Shown: positions 26,875-35,745 of the stretch, one piece after another
How positions within the stretch are numbered: position 1 is the first letter of the stretch
Layout: each line of letters begins with the position of its first letter
Source of the DNA: Chryseobacterium sp. 52
GTDB taxonomy: Bacteria; Bacteroidota; Bacteroidia; Flavobacteriales; Weeksellaceae
Reading direction: 5' to 3'
Length of the DNA stretch: 64,000 nt
NCBI RefSeq assembly: GCF_002754245.1
Contig: NZ_PEEX01000001.1
Span: 2,584,001-2,648,000, forward strand
Translations under genes and position numbers: made by a program
The notes under the pieces: model-generated
The model's database searches: none
Seen by the model: the letters and a program-made list of their open reading frames with translations, nothing else
What the model was told of the DNA's origin: nothing

Positions 26875-27969
26875 ATGAAAATGCCCGACAAAGTAAATCC
26901 ATACCAATCTGTAATTACAAAAACAGACTTTGGAACGCTGACAACATTAGCTGTAGAAAATGGTGTTTCGGCACACGGAAGTATTTCATTCAGCGAAAAA
27001 ACTCTTTTAGCCAATTATGTTTACCATAAAAACGGAACATATCAATTGGTATACACAATTATTGATACAGATGGAAGTGAAGAAAGTTTTGCAGAAAATG
27101 ACGGGATTTTACCAACTTTATTTTTAAGTCCGGATCAGGAAAATTATGTGTCATTTGTTCCTTATCATCCCGATAAAGAATCAGAAATCAGTGTTCCTGT
27201 CTTTAACCGGGAAAATAATGAATTACCAAAAGGGAACCGACCTTTTACAGGGAAATTTATTGGGACAGCCAATCAGTTTTCAATTTTTTATGATATTGAT
27301 CTCTGGTCCGAAACAAAACCGGACAAAATGCTTTCTATAGAGTTTAAAAATGAGGCCATAAAAAAGAAGCACAATATAAAGGTGGCTCTTCCGAGAAACA
27401 ATAAAATATTTGTTAAAAACAACGAAATTCATTTATTGGCCAATGATAATAACGTCTGGCTGCATAGGCAGATCGATGAATTGGGAAATTTAATGCGTGA
27501 GAGAATTATCCATGCCGGCAAAGAGTGGTTTTGGGAAATACTTAGTTTGTCTTTTGATGAAAATTCATATATTCTTTGTGAAGAAAACGGGAAAATATCA
27601 GTGGAAGTGATCTCACCGGATCTTCAGTGCACCTCTGCAGATATAGCAGATATACAAAATGAATTTTTCAATACCTGGCAACCGGTAAGAATTGCGGAAA
27701 ATACTTTTGTAACCCATTTTAACGGAGAGTTTGGAAATGGTTGGTTCACCATAAAAGATGATAAGCTTTTAGAATTATTTTACAGCAAAGATGAAAAAGG
27801 ATATAAAAACTTAATGACCAATGAGGTTTTACAAATGGATAAGGAGAATTTAATTATTGCCAATATAACCAAAACCGTTGAAAATAAATATGCTGTTATC
27901 TTTTATCCGTTGGCTGACCGGGAAACCAAAAATAAAGAATTGCTCATTTTAAACCGCGAGATACAATAA
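26875..27969 (+). CDS. Uncharacterised protein, predominantly beta
   Basis: A 364-residue intact frame without signal peptide or membrane segment. The sequence alternates short beta-like strands (e.g. FGNGWFTIKDDKLLELFYSK, ILCEENGKISVEVIS) in a way that suggests repeated blades or a beta-rich fold, but I cannot match it to a family. A start at Met3 (26881) is also possible. It is a single gene between the LytTR regulator and an S41 peptidase, with no evident operon. Confidence 0.65.
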   Translation: MKMPDKVNPYQSVITKTDFGTLTTLAVENGVSAHGSISFSEKTLLANYVYHKNGTYQLVYTIIDTDGSEESFAENDGILPTLFLSPDQENYVSFVPYHPDKESEISVPVFNRENNELPKGNRPFTGKFIGTANQFSIFYDIDLWSETKPDKMLSIEFKNEAIKKKHNIKVALPRNNKIFVKNNEIHLLANDNNVWLHRQIDELGNLMRERIIHAGKEWFWEILSLSFDENSYILCEENGKISVEVISPDLQCTSADIADIQNEFFNTWQPVRIAENTFVTHFNGEFGNGWFTIKDDKLLELFYSKDEKGYKNLMTNEVLQMDKENLIIANITKTVENKYAVIFYPLADRETKNKELLILNREIQ

Positions 27970-28120
27970 GAATAATCAGTATCCTTAAAGAATAACAATG
28001 TCAATGCTATTTTAGCCATTGGAAGTAATGATTCTGCTATTGAAAGGCTCATTTTGTCTGTGGTATAAAATATTGATGAAATATATTATCTTTATCCCCA
28101 TCTCAATTGATCAATATATA

Positions 28121-29101
28121 ATGAATAGATTTTACGTTCTCATCACTGGTTTCTTGCTCCTTATTTATACCAATACCAATGCACAGACCGACAGTGTCAA
28201 AAACTACGTAATCAGTGCTCTTGATCTGATGAAGGCCAAATCAGTCAATAAACATCGCGTCAACTGGGACTCACTGTATATAGATTCCCGCAAAAAAGCT
28301 GAAAATATTCATACCATCAGAGAAACCTATCCGCTTATAAAAAATATACTCGGAGCTCTGAAAGATTCCCATTCCAATCTTTTTCCACCCGAACTGGTTC
28401 AGGCCTATACACTCGGTTACAGAGCTATAGGTCAGGAATTCCCTGTTATTGAATCAAAAATGACTGAAAATGGAATCGCATATATTAAACTTCCGGGCTT
28501 TGCCTGTTATCATTTTGCAGAATGGGACGAGTTCGTTACTACTTTCTATAAAAAAATTGAAAACCTCAATGCCCAAAAACCAAAAGGCTGGATCCTGGAT
28601 CTCAGAGAAAATGGTGGCGGAATGTTTTATCCCATGCTGGCAGCTCTGTCTCCCATGTTGGATAAGCAGAAAGTGATTGGTACAGTAGATGCGGAAGGAG
28701 AATATGCATTTTTTGACTATAATCGCAACGGAAATCTGTTTGAAGGCAAGCAGCTTGTTCATCATTTTACTATCAAAAAACTTCCTAAACCTATAACAAA
28801 GCCTATTGTCGTGATGGTGACCAAGAAAACATCAAGCTCGGGCGAGTTCTCTACCATTGCATTTGCCGGACAGAAAAATGTCACGGTTATTGGGCAGAAT
28901 ACCATGGGACTTACTTCAGGAAATCAGGAATACAAACTTTCTGATGGAGCATTTCTGGTTCTCACTACGGGAAATGTCGTAGACAGGAACAAAAAAGAAT
29001 ACGCTAAAGTAGGAGAGGGCTTTTCTCCTCAGGTGCAGTTAAAAGACCTTTCCGATGCTGGATATATGAAAGCAGCATCGGACATATTGCTGAAAAAATA
29101 A
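28121..29101 (+). CDS. S41-family (C-terminal-processing-like) peptidase, exported
   Basis: A 326-residue protein. I set the start at ATG 28121 because MNRFYVLITGFLLLIYTN...NAQ makes a clear signal peptide, while the frame upstream (from 28019) does not look protein-like. The S41 core has WILDLRENGGG, VMVTKKTSSSGEFSTIAFAG with the nucleophile Ser in SSSGE, and TMGLTSGN. No PDZ domain is evident, so it belongs to the short Tsp/CtpA-like peptidases of Bacteroidetes. It probably acts in the periplasm or at the surface. It ends just before a strong hairpin shared with the convergent PEBP gene. Confidence 0.87.
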   Translation: MNRFYVLITGFLLLIYTNTNAQTDSVKNYVISALDLMKAKSVNKHRVNWDSLYIDSRKKAENIHTIRETYPLIKNILGALKDSHSNLFPPELVQAYTLGYRAIGQEFPVIESKMTENGIAYIKLPGFACYHFAEWDEFVTTFYKKIENLNAQKPKGWILDLRENGGGMFYPMLAALSPMLDKQKVIGTVDAEGEYAFFDYNRNGNLFEGKQLVHHFTIKKLPKPITKPIVVMVTKKTSSSGEFSTIAFAGQKNVTVIGQNTMGLTSGNQEYKLSDGAFLVLTTGNVVDRNKKEYAKVGEGFSPQVQLKDLSDAGYMKAASDILLKK

Positions 29102-29120
29102 TCTTTATATTTTTATAAAT

Positions 29121-29163
29121 AATTTTGATTGCGCGAAGTCGAAGACTTCGCGCAATCAAAATT
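29121..29163. terminator. Bidirectional hairpin with GAAGTC-gaa-GACTTC tip
   Basis: A perfect 20-bp stem (29121-29140 with 29144-29163) and a three-base loop. It lies between the convergent S41 and PEBP genes, touching the last base of the PEBP stop codon. It would terminate both transcripts. The GAAGTC...GACTTC tip recurs at 31610 and 41783. Confidence 0.75.
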
Positions 29164-29711
29164 CACCTCTTATAATAAGCAATAATACTGGCTTTAGCTA
29201 AGGTCTGACTCCAAAGATTAAAACCTGCAATCGGTGGGGTAGTATTCTCGGAAAGTCCCAGTTTATCAGTTTTTAAAGCATAAACAGTAATGATGTATCG
29301 GTGGGATCCGTGTCCTTCAGGTGGGCAGGGGCCACCAAACCCTTTGATTCCATAATCTGTGATACTCTGTATAGATCCCTTTGGAAGTAAATTCAGTTTG
29401 GCGTCTCCCGCATTGGTTGCTAATTCGTTGGTACCGGCAGGGATATCAAATACCACCCAGTGCCAAAATCCGCTGCCTGTAGGCGCATCAGGGTCATACA
29501 TCGTTATTGCAAAACTTTTTGTTCCTTCCGGTGCGTTTTTCCAGGATAATTGAGGTGACCTGTTATCCCCCGAACAGCCGAATCCGTTGAACTCCTGTAT
29601 TTTTGTTGCTTCTCCACCAAGATCCTTGCTTGATAACGTAAATGTTTTTTGTCCGTAGACTACCGTGGAGAATAGTAAAGACAAAACTAAAATTAAATTT
29701 GCTTTTTTCAT
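29163..29711 (-). CDS. YbhB/YbcL-family (PEBP, Raf-kinase-inhibitor-like) protein, exported
   Basis: A 182-residue protein with a signal peptide (MKKANLILVLSLLFSTVVYG). It has the PEBP signatures YDPDAPTGSGFWHWVVFDIP and GPCPPEGHGSHRYIITVYAL, which line the small anion-binding pocket. Length is normal. Bacterial members are periplasmic or cytosolic, with poorly defined roles, often as peptidase inhibitors. It is preceded by an AraC regulator 72 bases upstream on the same strand, which may control it. Confidence 0.93.
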   Translation of the reverse strand: MKKANLILVLSLLFSTVVYGQKTFTLSSKDLGGEATKIQEFNGFGCSGDNRSPQLSWKNAPEGTKSFAITMYDPDAPTGSGFWHWVVFDIPAGTNELATNAGDAKLNLLPKGSIQSITDYGIKGFGGPCPPEGHGSHRYIITVYALKTDKLGLSENTTPPIAGFNLWSQTLAKASIIAYYKR

Positions 29712-29783
29712 TGTATTAAAACTTTAAGCAAAATTAACCTGGATTTTCCTCAATAACTTTAGCGAAATGTCCAAAAACTGTTG

Positions 29784-30662
29784 CTAAATGTCCAAATTTT
29801 TATGGTGCTGTTTAGGGGTGGTTCCATACTTGGATTTATAAGCCTGAATGAAACTTGATAAATTCTCATAGCCGGCTTCATAATAAATTTCAGTAGAATT
29901 TTTCTGGCCCTGATCGAGCAGGTGATGAGCATGTTCCAGTCTTTTATTTTGAAACCACTTCATAGGAGATTCAGAATAGTGCTTCTCAAACTCTCTTTTA
30001 AAAGTAGATATACTCATACCACACAAAAAAGCCAGTTCATGAAGTGATAATTTACTTAACTGATTACTTTCTACAGTGCGAATAAATTTCTGGGTACTGT
30101 CACTATTTTTTATAGTCAGTGAATATAAAAATCCCGTTCCGTATGTCGCTGCCAGATATAGCACAATTTCCTCAAGTTTTACTTCAAGAAGCTTTTGCTG
30201 GACGCTTTTTGAAAGTTTGGAAATATCCACTAAGCTGTGGACGAAACGATATAGAAAATCATCATAATCAAGCGCATGAACCGGTTTGTAATCGATAGAC
30301 TCACTTGGGATAATTTCGTTTTTTCTTAGGAATTTTAATAAAATATCGCTGGTGAAAAACAGCAGAACACTTCTGTAATTGCTCTTTTCTGAAAGCTTTT
30401 CGGTCATCAGGCAATGCCCCGATTTCATAATAAGGAACCTTGACTGATCGATGGCTACAGAAGAATTATCAAAAACAACCTCTTTGGTGCCCTCCATTAA
30501 GAAACTGAATGCATTTTGATTTAAAATAATCTGCTGCCTAGATATTTCCTGTGAGCTGTGATAATCGAAAATCTGCACAGATTGCTGCTGTAATTTAAGT
30601 TCTTCAGGAAGGGTGATTGTTTTCATTTTGGTTCCGTTTGGTTTTATCTGTAAAAATGCCAT
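29784..30662 (-). CDS. AraC-family transcriptional regulator
   Basis: A 292-residue regulator. The N-terminal ~180 residues are a cupin-like sensing domain (QQIILNQNAFSFLMEGTKEV). The C-terminal ~100 residues are the double HTH of AraC/XylS, with LSLHELAFLCGMSISTFKRE and YEAGYENLSSFIQAYKSKYG followed by TPKQH. A start at Met13 (about 30626) is also plausible. It lies between hxlR-like and PEBP genes, all leftward, and could regulate PEBP. Confidence 0.9.
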   Translation of the reverse strand: MAFLQIKPNGTKMKTITLPEELKLQQQSVQIFDYHSSQEISRQQIILNQNAFSFLMEGTKEVVFDNSSVAIDQSRFLIMKSGHCLMTEKLSEKSNYRSVLLFFTSDILLKFLRKNEIIPSESIDYKPVHALDYDDFLYRFVHSLVDISKLSKSVQQKLLEVKLEEIVLYLAATYGTGFLYSLTIKNSDSTQKFIRTVESNQLSKLSLHELAFLCGMSISTFKREFEKHYSESPMKWFQNKRLEHAHHLLDQGQKNSTEIYYEAGYENLSSFIQAYKSKYGTTPKQHHKNLDI

Positions 30663-30679
30663 TTAAAACGGGTACTGAG

Positions 30680-31036
30680 CTATTCCCCGCTGATGATCTT
30701 TTTCCTGTGATTGATTCCCCATTTATTCATGGCCAGAACAACCTCAAATAAGGTTTGGCTGTATTCGGTTAATTCATACTCAACGGTAACAGGTTTGGTA
30801 TCGCATACTTTCCGGCTGACCAGTCCGTTTATTTCCAGTTCCTGTAATTCTTTTGATAAAATCCGCGGACTGATACCGGCTTCTCTTGAAAGCTCATTAA
30901 ACTTCTTTTTACCGTCACGAAGGACAAAGATTAAAACCAGTTTCCATTTGCCCCCAACCACATCCAAAGTATCCTGAATGGCTAGCTTTGCCTGTTTACA
31001 GGATCCATCCGTGTGTTTTATTGCTGTTTCTTCCAT
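30680..31036 (-). CDS. HxlR-family winged-helix regulator
   Basis: A 118-residue protein with the HxlR hallmarks: a Cys near the start (GSCKQAKL), DVVGGKWKLVLIFVLRDGKK, FNELSREAGISPRILSKEL and VEYELTEYSQTL. Family members often sense aldehydes, disulfide stress or quinones. It is divergent from a DoxX-family gene with a 97-base shared control region. HxlR-DoxX divergent pairs are common, with the regulator controlling the membrane protein. Confidence 0.93.
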   Translation of the reverse strand: MEETAIKHTDGSCKQAKLAIQDTLDVVGGKWKLVLIFVLRDGKKKFNELSREAGISPRILSKELQELEINGLVSRKVCDTKPVTVEYELTEYSQTLFEVVLAMNKWGINHRKKIISGE

Positions 31037-31041
31037 GATAC

Positions 31042-31109
31042 TTACATTTATGTAACTACTATCCTTTATGTAATTAGTAACAAATCTACAACAATGATTG
31101 TTAATTTTG
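31042..31109 (+). promoter_or_regulatory. Operator repeats and promoter between hxlR-like and doxX-like genes
   Basis: TTTATGTAACTA (31047-31058) and TTTATGTAATTA (31065-31076) are near-identical and 18 bases apart. The first also forms the inverted repeat TTACA-tttA-TGTAA (31042-31055). A -7 element TAATTTTG (exact consensus) lies at 31102-31109, 24 bases before the doxX-like ATG. The repeats are good candidates for HxlR binding, which would give autoregulation and control of the divergent gene. Confidence 0.5.
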
Positions 31110-31133
31110 CAAACATATTCTAAAATTTAAAAT

Positions 31134-31529
31134 ATGAAGAGTAAAGGGAGAAAAGTTATGTACTGGCTGCTAACGGTAATTGTAGCCATTGTTTTTGTGG
31201 GAAGTGCAATGGCAAAGTTGATGAGCAGCGAGCAGTCCAAAGAAATGGTAACAACATTAGGCGGCGAAAGGCATGTCGTGATATTGGGGATATTGGAATT
31301 GTTCATTGCAGGTCTCTGGATTTTTTCAAGAACAGCTATTGTGGGAGCTTTATTAGCTATTGCTTATTTGGGAGGGGCAACCGCAGTTCATTTTGTAAGT
31401 AATCAGCCAGTGATAATACCTGTGATTCTTCAGGTTATCGTTTGGATTGCTGTATTCTATCGTTTTCCTGAATTGTGGCAACGTCTTTTTCCGGAGATGG
31501 AAAAAAGGGATATTAAATCTGTATTATAA
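31134..31529 (+). CDS. DoxX-like four-helix membrane protein
   Basis: A 131-residue protein with four hydrophobic helices (~10-28, ~48-66, ~72-90 and ~96-115). It opens with WLLTVIVAIVFVGSAMAKLM, typical of DoxX-like family proteins. Its probable role is in redox or small-molecule stress at the inner membrane; the substrate is unknown. It is controlled by the divergent HxlR-type regulator on positional evidence and followed by a hairpin at 31610. Confidence 0.88.
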   Translation: MKSKGRKVMYWLLTVIVAIVFVGSAMAKLMSSEQSKEMVTTLGGERHVVILGILELFIAGLWIFSRTAIVGALLAIAYLGGATAVHFVSNQPVIIPVILQVIVWIAVFYRFPELWQRLFPEMEKRDIKSVL

Positions 31530-31609
31530 GCCTGTCAGCTTGCAGTTATAGTATGAAAACCCGTAATAGCAGGTTTTTATAGTGTTAAAATGTAATGCTT
31601 CATTTAAAG

Positions 31610-31636
31610 CTGCCTGAAGTCTCAGACTTCGGGCAG
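31610..31636 (+). terminator. Hairpin with GAAGTC-tca-GACTTC tip after the doxX-like gene
   Basis: CTGCCTGAAGTC (31610-31621) pairs with GACTTCGGGCAG (31625-31636) over 12 positions with one G-T pair and a three-base loop. It shares its tip with the hairpins at 29121 and 41783. Confidence 0.55.
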
Positions 31637-32260
31637 CCTGTTATTATAGAAGGAGCAATTTTGATCCTGTCTCAAATCATAAATATCAAAAGCCAGAACA
31701 GGGAAATTCAGACCAATTGAACTCTAAAATTAGCTTCATTACCCATCAGCTTGACAGATAAATTATCTCCTTAAAAATGATAGAATATATTCCGGAAAAC
31801 AACTGCTGGCAACACCATCCGGATTGAAAAAACAAGATTCGTCTTAAGGGTTGGAGAGCGTTTTTATGATTTTCTATTTTTTGTAAATTATTGATTTATA
31901 GTATTTTGTTTTCTTGAAATTTAATATTGAGATTTTACTCAGGTGCGAATCGTAGAACTACGACAATTTTTCAAATAATCACTAATTCATTTGCCTGTGA
32001 TTTTTTTATATGATAAATTTCAATACCAAATTATAGAAAACTTATGAAAAAAAACCAAATCGATCAAACACTGCTGCTGATAAGCAGTTAAAGAAGAGTT
32101 TTATTGTAAATAGCTCTTGCCGAACCCTCTCAGAACAGTAAAAAGTATACTTGCAAAGGAGACCGATGCATATTATCTACTGTTTTTATGAGCAGAATGG
32201 TCTCATCTTTCTAAGGAAGAAATTCCAGTTTACATCCACACTACCGAAAAAAAGTATACC
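31637..32260. other. Long leader before the VgrG gene
   Basis: About 620 bases without a supported gene. It contains a short hairpin CGTAGaaCTACG (31951-31962) and a strongly A+T-rich stretch before vgrG. A long 5' leader or distant promoter for the secretion island is possible, but I find no convincing -33/-7 pair or riboswitch. Confidence 0.4.
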
Positions 32261-34348
32261 ATGTTTCAAGAAGAAAAGAATCTGTCTAAGAAGGGACTGG
32301 ATTCGTCTAAAATAGATATAGCAGGAACTATTGGGGAAGCAGCCCAGATTAAAGATTCCCAAAAGATAGCATCACAAATAAAAACCGTAAGTGATACGGC
32401 TCAAAGCTTTATGAATAAGCCTTTGCAGCAAAATGCCCCAACGGTTGTCGAAAATAAAGTATGGGCAAAACAACCCACCTCAAACATTTTTAACGCCGCA
32501 GCAATACCGGAAAATGCTATTGCAGGAATAAACCGGGTAGTTAAACTTGAAATTTTTGTTGAAGGGAAACAGATCAAATTTTTCAAACATTTTAAACTCG
32601 TTCAAAGCGCAGTTAAACACCATGAATTTGATCTCACCCTTGCTCACGATACCCTTGGAAGCGCTGAAAATCATAACCTGGAAGAAGCCCAGAGCTTTCT
32701 GGGAAAAAGAATTACCGTTGTCTTCAAATATAAAGACGTAGAAGAAGGCCCTGAGAGAAACTTTGTAGGAGTCATTACGCAGGTTGGATTTGATCAGGAT
32801 AAAGGAAGCCTCGGAAATATCATCCTTACAGGTTATAGTCCTACCAAGCTGCTGGATTCTGCTCCTCATACCCAAAGCTTTGGAGGGAAGCAGGAAATAA
32901 GCCTTAACAATATTGCTGACCACGTCATAAAAGAAGGCCTGGGAGCCAGCAAATTTGATGTCAGAGTAGACTCGCAATATGGAAATATTTCCTATAGCTC
33001 TCAGTATGATGAAACCCATTACAATTATTTGTCAAGAATGGCTGAGGCCTATGGAGAACAGTTTTTTTATGACGGTGAAGTGCTGCATTTCGGAAAACTG
33101 CCCCCTCAGCAAAAACCTGTAAAACTTATTTACGGAAGCAGCGTAGCTGATGTCAAGATCAAAATGAAAGCCCAGCATGTGAAACCTTCTTTTTACGGAT
33201 ATAACAGCAGTAAAAATGAAAAACTAACTACAGGAAGTTCAAAAATTAACCATACCTCAGATATTGCCAGGCGGGCTTACGAGATCTCAGAAAAGACATT
33301 TATAACTCCATCATTGAGCATAGCCCCCATAAAGGCATCCAAAGTAATGGACATTGATGCATCTCAGAAAGGAGCCGCAGGAAGTAATTCGGTGGATGTT
33401 TTTACGACTTCCGGAACGACTTCGGTTCCTTTTCTATATCCGGGATGTACTGCTGATATCGAAATGCGTAAACCAGACACTAATGAAACCTCTTATTTTA
33501 CAAAACTCATGATGACAGAAGTTAGCCATGAGGTAGATGCAAGAGGATATTATACAGGAACTTTTGAAGCCATTGCTGCCGATACCGGATTTATGCCGAG
33601 ACCAGACTTCCATTATCCTAAAGCAGAGCCACAATTTGCAAAGATCATTTCAAATACAGACCCTTTAAACCAGGGACGTGTGCAGGTACAGTTCGACTGG
33701 CAGAATGGTCCTGATACCACAGAATTTATCCGGGTAATGACTCCCGATGGAGGAAGCAGCGATAAAGTAAGTAAAAACCGGGGATTTATGGCCATCCCTG
33801 AAGTAGATGACCAGATAATGATCAATTTTGTCCACCAGCATCCGGACCGTCCTTTTGTAATGGGCGGAATGTTTCATGGTGGAGCAGGAGGCGGAGGCGG
33901 ACAGGGCAATAACATCAAAAGCCTTAGCAGTAAAAGCGGTCATACCGTAAGTCTTGACGATGCCGGTGCCATAACAATAAGAGACAAATCAGGAGGAAAT
34001 GTAATCACAGTAGATGGTACGAATACCATTTCCGCAGTAGCCAGTAAGAAAATTTCACTGGACAACGGAAAATCATCAATTGTTATTGAAGATGAAACGA
34101 TTACCATTCATGCTAAAAATATTAATATCGTGGCTGATACCATTGTTTCTATGGGAAGTGGTAAAGCAGGAATAGAATTGAGTTCAAAAGAGAATGTCGC
34201 AGCTTTAAGCGGGGTTACAGTCACGACCTCCGGAAGCAAAGAAGTTCAGATTACCGGAAAAGAAACAAGCATCAGTGGAAACAAAATTTCGATGAGCGGA
34301 GAGGGGGAAACGATAATTACAGGCGGTTTAGTAAAACTGAATTCATAA
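32261..34348 (+). CDS. vgrG: Type VI secretion spike protein VgrG
   Basis: A 695-residue VgrG. After a low-complexity N-terminus (~1-90), the gp27-like region runs to ~430 (VVKLEIFVEGKQIKFFKHFK, YLSRMAEAYGEQFFYDGEVL). The gp5 OB-fold follows (DPLNQGRVQVQFDW, FMAIPEVDDQIMINFVHQHP, RPFVMGGMFHGGAGGGGG), and then a repetitive beta-helix needle to the C-terminus. It forms the tip of the contractile T6SS and carries effectors out of the cell. Its stop overlaps the next gene (TAATG), so it opens the effector operon. No tube, sheath or membrane-complex genes are in the window. Confidence 0.93.
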   Translation: MFQEEKNLSKKGLDSSKIDIAGTIGEAAQIKDSQKIASQIKTVSDTAQSFMNKPLQQNAPTVVENKVWAKQPTSNIFNAAAIPENAIAGINRVVKLEIFVEGKQIKFFKHFKLVQSAVKHHEFDLTLAHDTLGSAENHNLEEAQSFLGKRITVVFKYKDVEEGPERNFVGVITQVGFDQDKGSLGNIILTGYSPTKLLDSAPHTQSFGGKQEISLNNIADHVIKEGLGASKFDVRVDSQYGNISYSSQYDETHYNYLSRMAEAYGEQFFYDGEVLHFGKLPPQQKPVKLIYGSSVADVKIKMKAQHVKPSFYGYNSSKNEKLTTGSSKINHTSDIARRAYEISEKTFITPSLSIAPIKASKVMDIDASQKGAAGSNSVDVFTTSGTTSVPFLYPGCTADIEMRKPDTNETSYFTKLMMTEVSHEVDARGYYTGTFEAIAADTGFMPRPDFHYPKAEPQFAKIISNTDPLNQGRVQVQFDWQNGPDTTEFIRVMTPDGGSSDKVSKNRGFMAIPEVDDQIMINFVHQHPDRPFVMGGMFHGGAGGGGGQGNNIKSLSSKSGHTVSLDDAGAITIRDKSGGNVITVDGTNTISAVASKKISLDNGKSSIVIEDETITIHAKNINIVADTIVSMGSGKAGIELSSKENVAALSGVTVTTSGSKEVQITGKETSISGNKISMSGEGETIITGGLVKLNS

Positions 34349-35742
34349 TGATGGATACCTCTTCAATAGCACAGGAATATTATAAACTTAAAGATTTATG
34401 GTCTGCCGCCGAAAAAAAACCGTCATGGAAACTGGCTGTTTGGGTAGCACAGTATGCAGATGTGGAAATCATCGATAAGTTTATGCAGATTGAACAGTCT
34501 CCCGTAGGAGAATCCGATGATATTTTTTTTCGTTTCGAGACAGAATATAAAGGAGACAGACCATTGTTTGAAGAACAGTTATGGAATGAATTTCTGACAT
34601 GGTTTACCCCACATCCCGAAAAAGGTAAAGACCTTCACCGGGCACTTTGGGAGAATAAGATGATAAAAGAACCCTTTGCTCCGGATAACCAGTTACCAGC
34701 CAATGCAGACAGTCTGTTTAGTGAACTGGAACGCCTTAAGAGCAGCATCACAGATCAGAGTGATCACTTTTATTTCTGTCTGTATTTTCCCCTGGCGGTC
34801 CAGAACAAACAGAATATTGCACACTGGTTTCAACAGGTCATTGAAACAGTTCCGGATGATCTTCGTCTTGTAACAATGGATCTCGCGGAAGAAAGACGTA
34901 TTGAATTACAGGGTAAAAAGAACAGTGAGCCTCTTTACCACTACTTATATCCAAAACTCAAAATGGCAGAAGCCATTAAAAATGAGATGTATAAAGCAAG
35001 TGACAGCTATAATACCGTAGATCCCGATGCCAGATTCAGGAAACAGGTTATTGTAGTCATGGACTCTACAACAAAGAAAATACAAAACCGAACGAATACA
35101 GAAGTAAAACGCCTTTTGGATATCACAAAGGAAATTGGCACTGTATCTTCAAAAATTGCAGGTTTACTGGTTGCTTCACAAGCTTATTTTGCCATACAAA
35201 ACACTAAAAAAAGCGAAGAATATACAGATAAAGCCCTTGAAGAATCCTCAAAAGCAATGGAAGATGATGATGCAACAGGTTATCCGGTATGGAAATCCTG
35301 TATGCTTCTAAAAGCAGCTTTACTATACGGAAACAAAAAAAGGGATGCTGCCTTATTGATGTATCAGGACTTATCAGAAAAAGCATCCAAACGTCAGGAT
35401 GTATATTATATGATGGAAGCCAATAGGTTGATAGCCCATATTTATTATGAAAAAAATGACTTGCAGAAGGCCTTTGAGAATGTACTGTTTTCATTGGCAG
35501 CCGGAGCTTATTTGGATATCAGTGTAAGAAGACAGTCTACTTTTTTACATGCAGCATTTATGGCCCTTTATTTAGGCGGACAGATCAAAACAGCCGAAGA
35601 AGTAAAGGAAATAAAACTGCAGCTGGCAGATTGGTTAGGGGACGACTGGGAAATCTTATTATCTCAGGCTGGCGTTGATTCGGCTTCGTTAAAAATGGAA
35701 CAGTCAGTTTGGAAAGAGCAATTATCAAAATTTAAAAACTAA
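34348..35742 (+). CDS. Helical repeat protein between VgrG and Rhs, candidate T6SS effector adaptor
   Basis: A 464-residue cytosolic protein that overlaps the vgrG stop by one base and ends 3 bases before the Rhs gene. The C-terminal half carries TPR-like helical pairs (e.g. KSCMLLKAALLYGNKKRDAA, MEANRLIAHIYYEKNDLQKA). The N-terminal half is helical and acidic, with WLGDDWE-type aromatic clusters near the end. I recognise no catalytic motif. Genes in this position usually encode chaperones or adaptors that load the effector on VgrG, and that is the most likely role here, inferred from position alone. Confidence 0.7.
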   Translation: MMDTSSIAQEYYKLKDLWSAAEKKPSWKLAVWVAQYADVEIIDKFMQIEQSPVGESDDIFFRFETEYKGDRPLFEEQLWNEFLTWFTPHPEKGKDLHRALWENKMIKEPFAPDNQLPANADSLFSELERLKSSITDQSDHFYFCLYFPLAVQNKQNIAHWFQQVIETVPDDLRLVTMDLAEERRIELQGKKNSEPLYHYLYPKLKMAEAIKNEMYKASDSYNTVDPDARFRKQVIVVMDSTTKKIQNRTNTEVKRLLDITKEIGTVSSKIAGLLVASQAYFAIQNTKKSEEYTDKALEESSKAMEDDDATGYPVWKSCMLLKAALLYGNKKRDAALLMYQDLSEKASKRQDVYYMMEANRLIAHIYYEKNDLQKAFENVLFSLAAGAYLDISVRRQSTFLHAAFMALYLGGQIKTAEEVKEIKLQLADWLGDDWEILLSQAGVDSASLKMEQSVWKEQLSKFKN

Positions 35743-35745
35743 CCT

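Noticed and set aside
28019..28120. Upstream extension of the S41 peptidase
   Set aside because: Signal peptide starts at the ATG at 28121; the extra residues would bury it.
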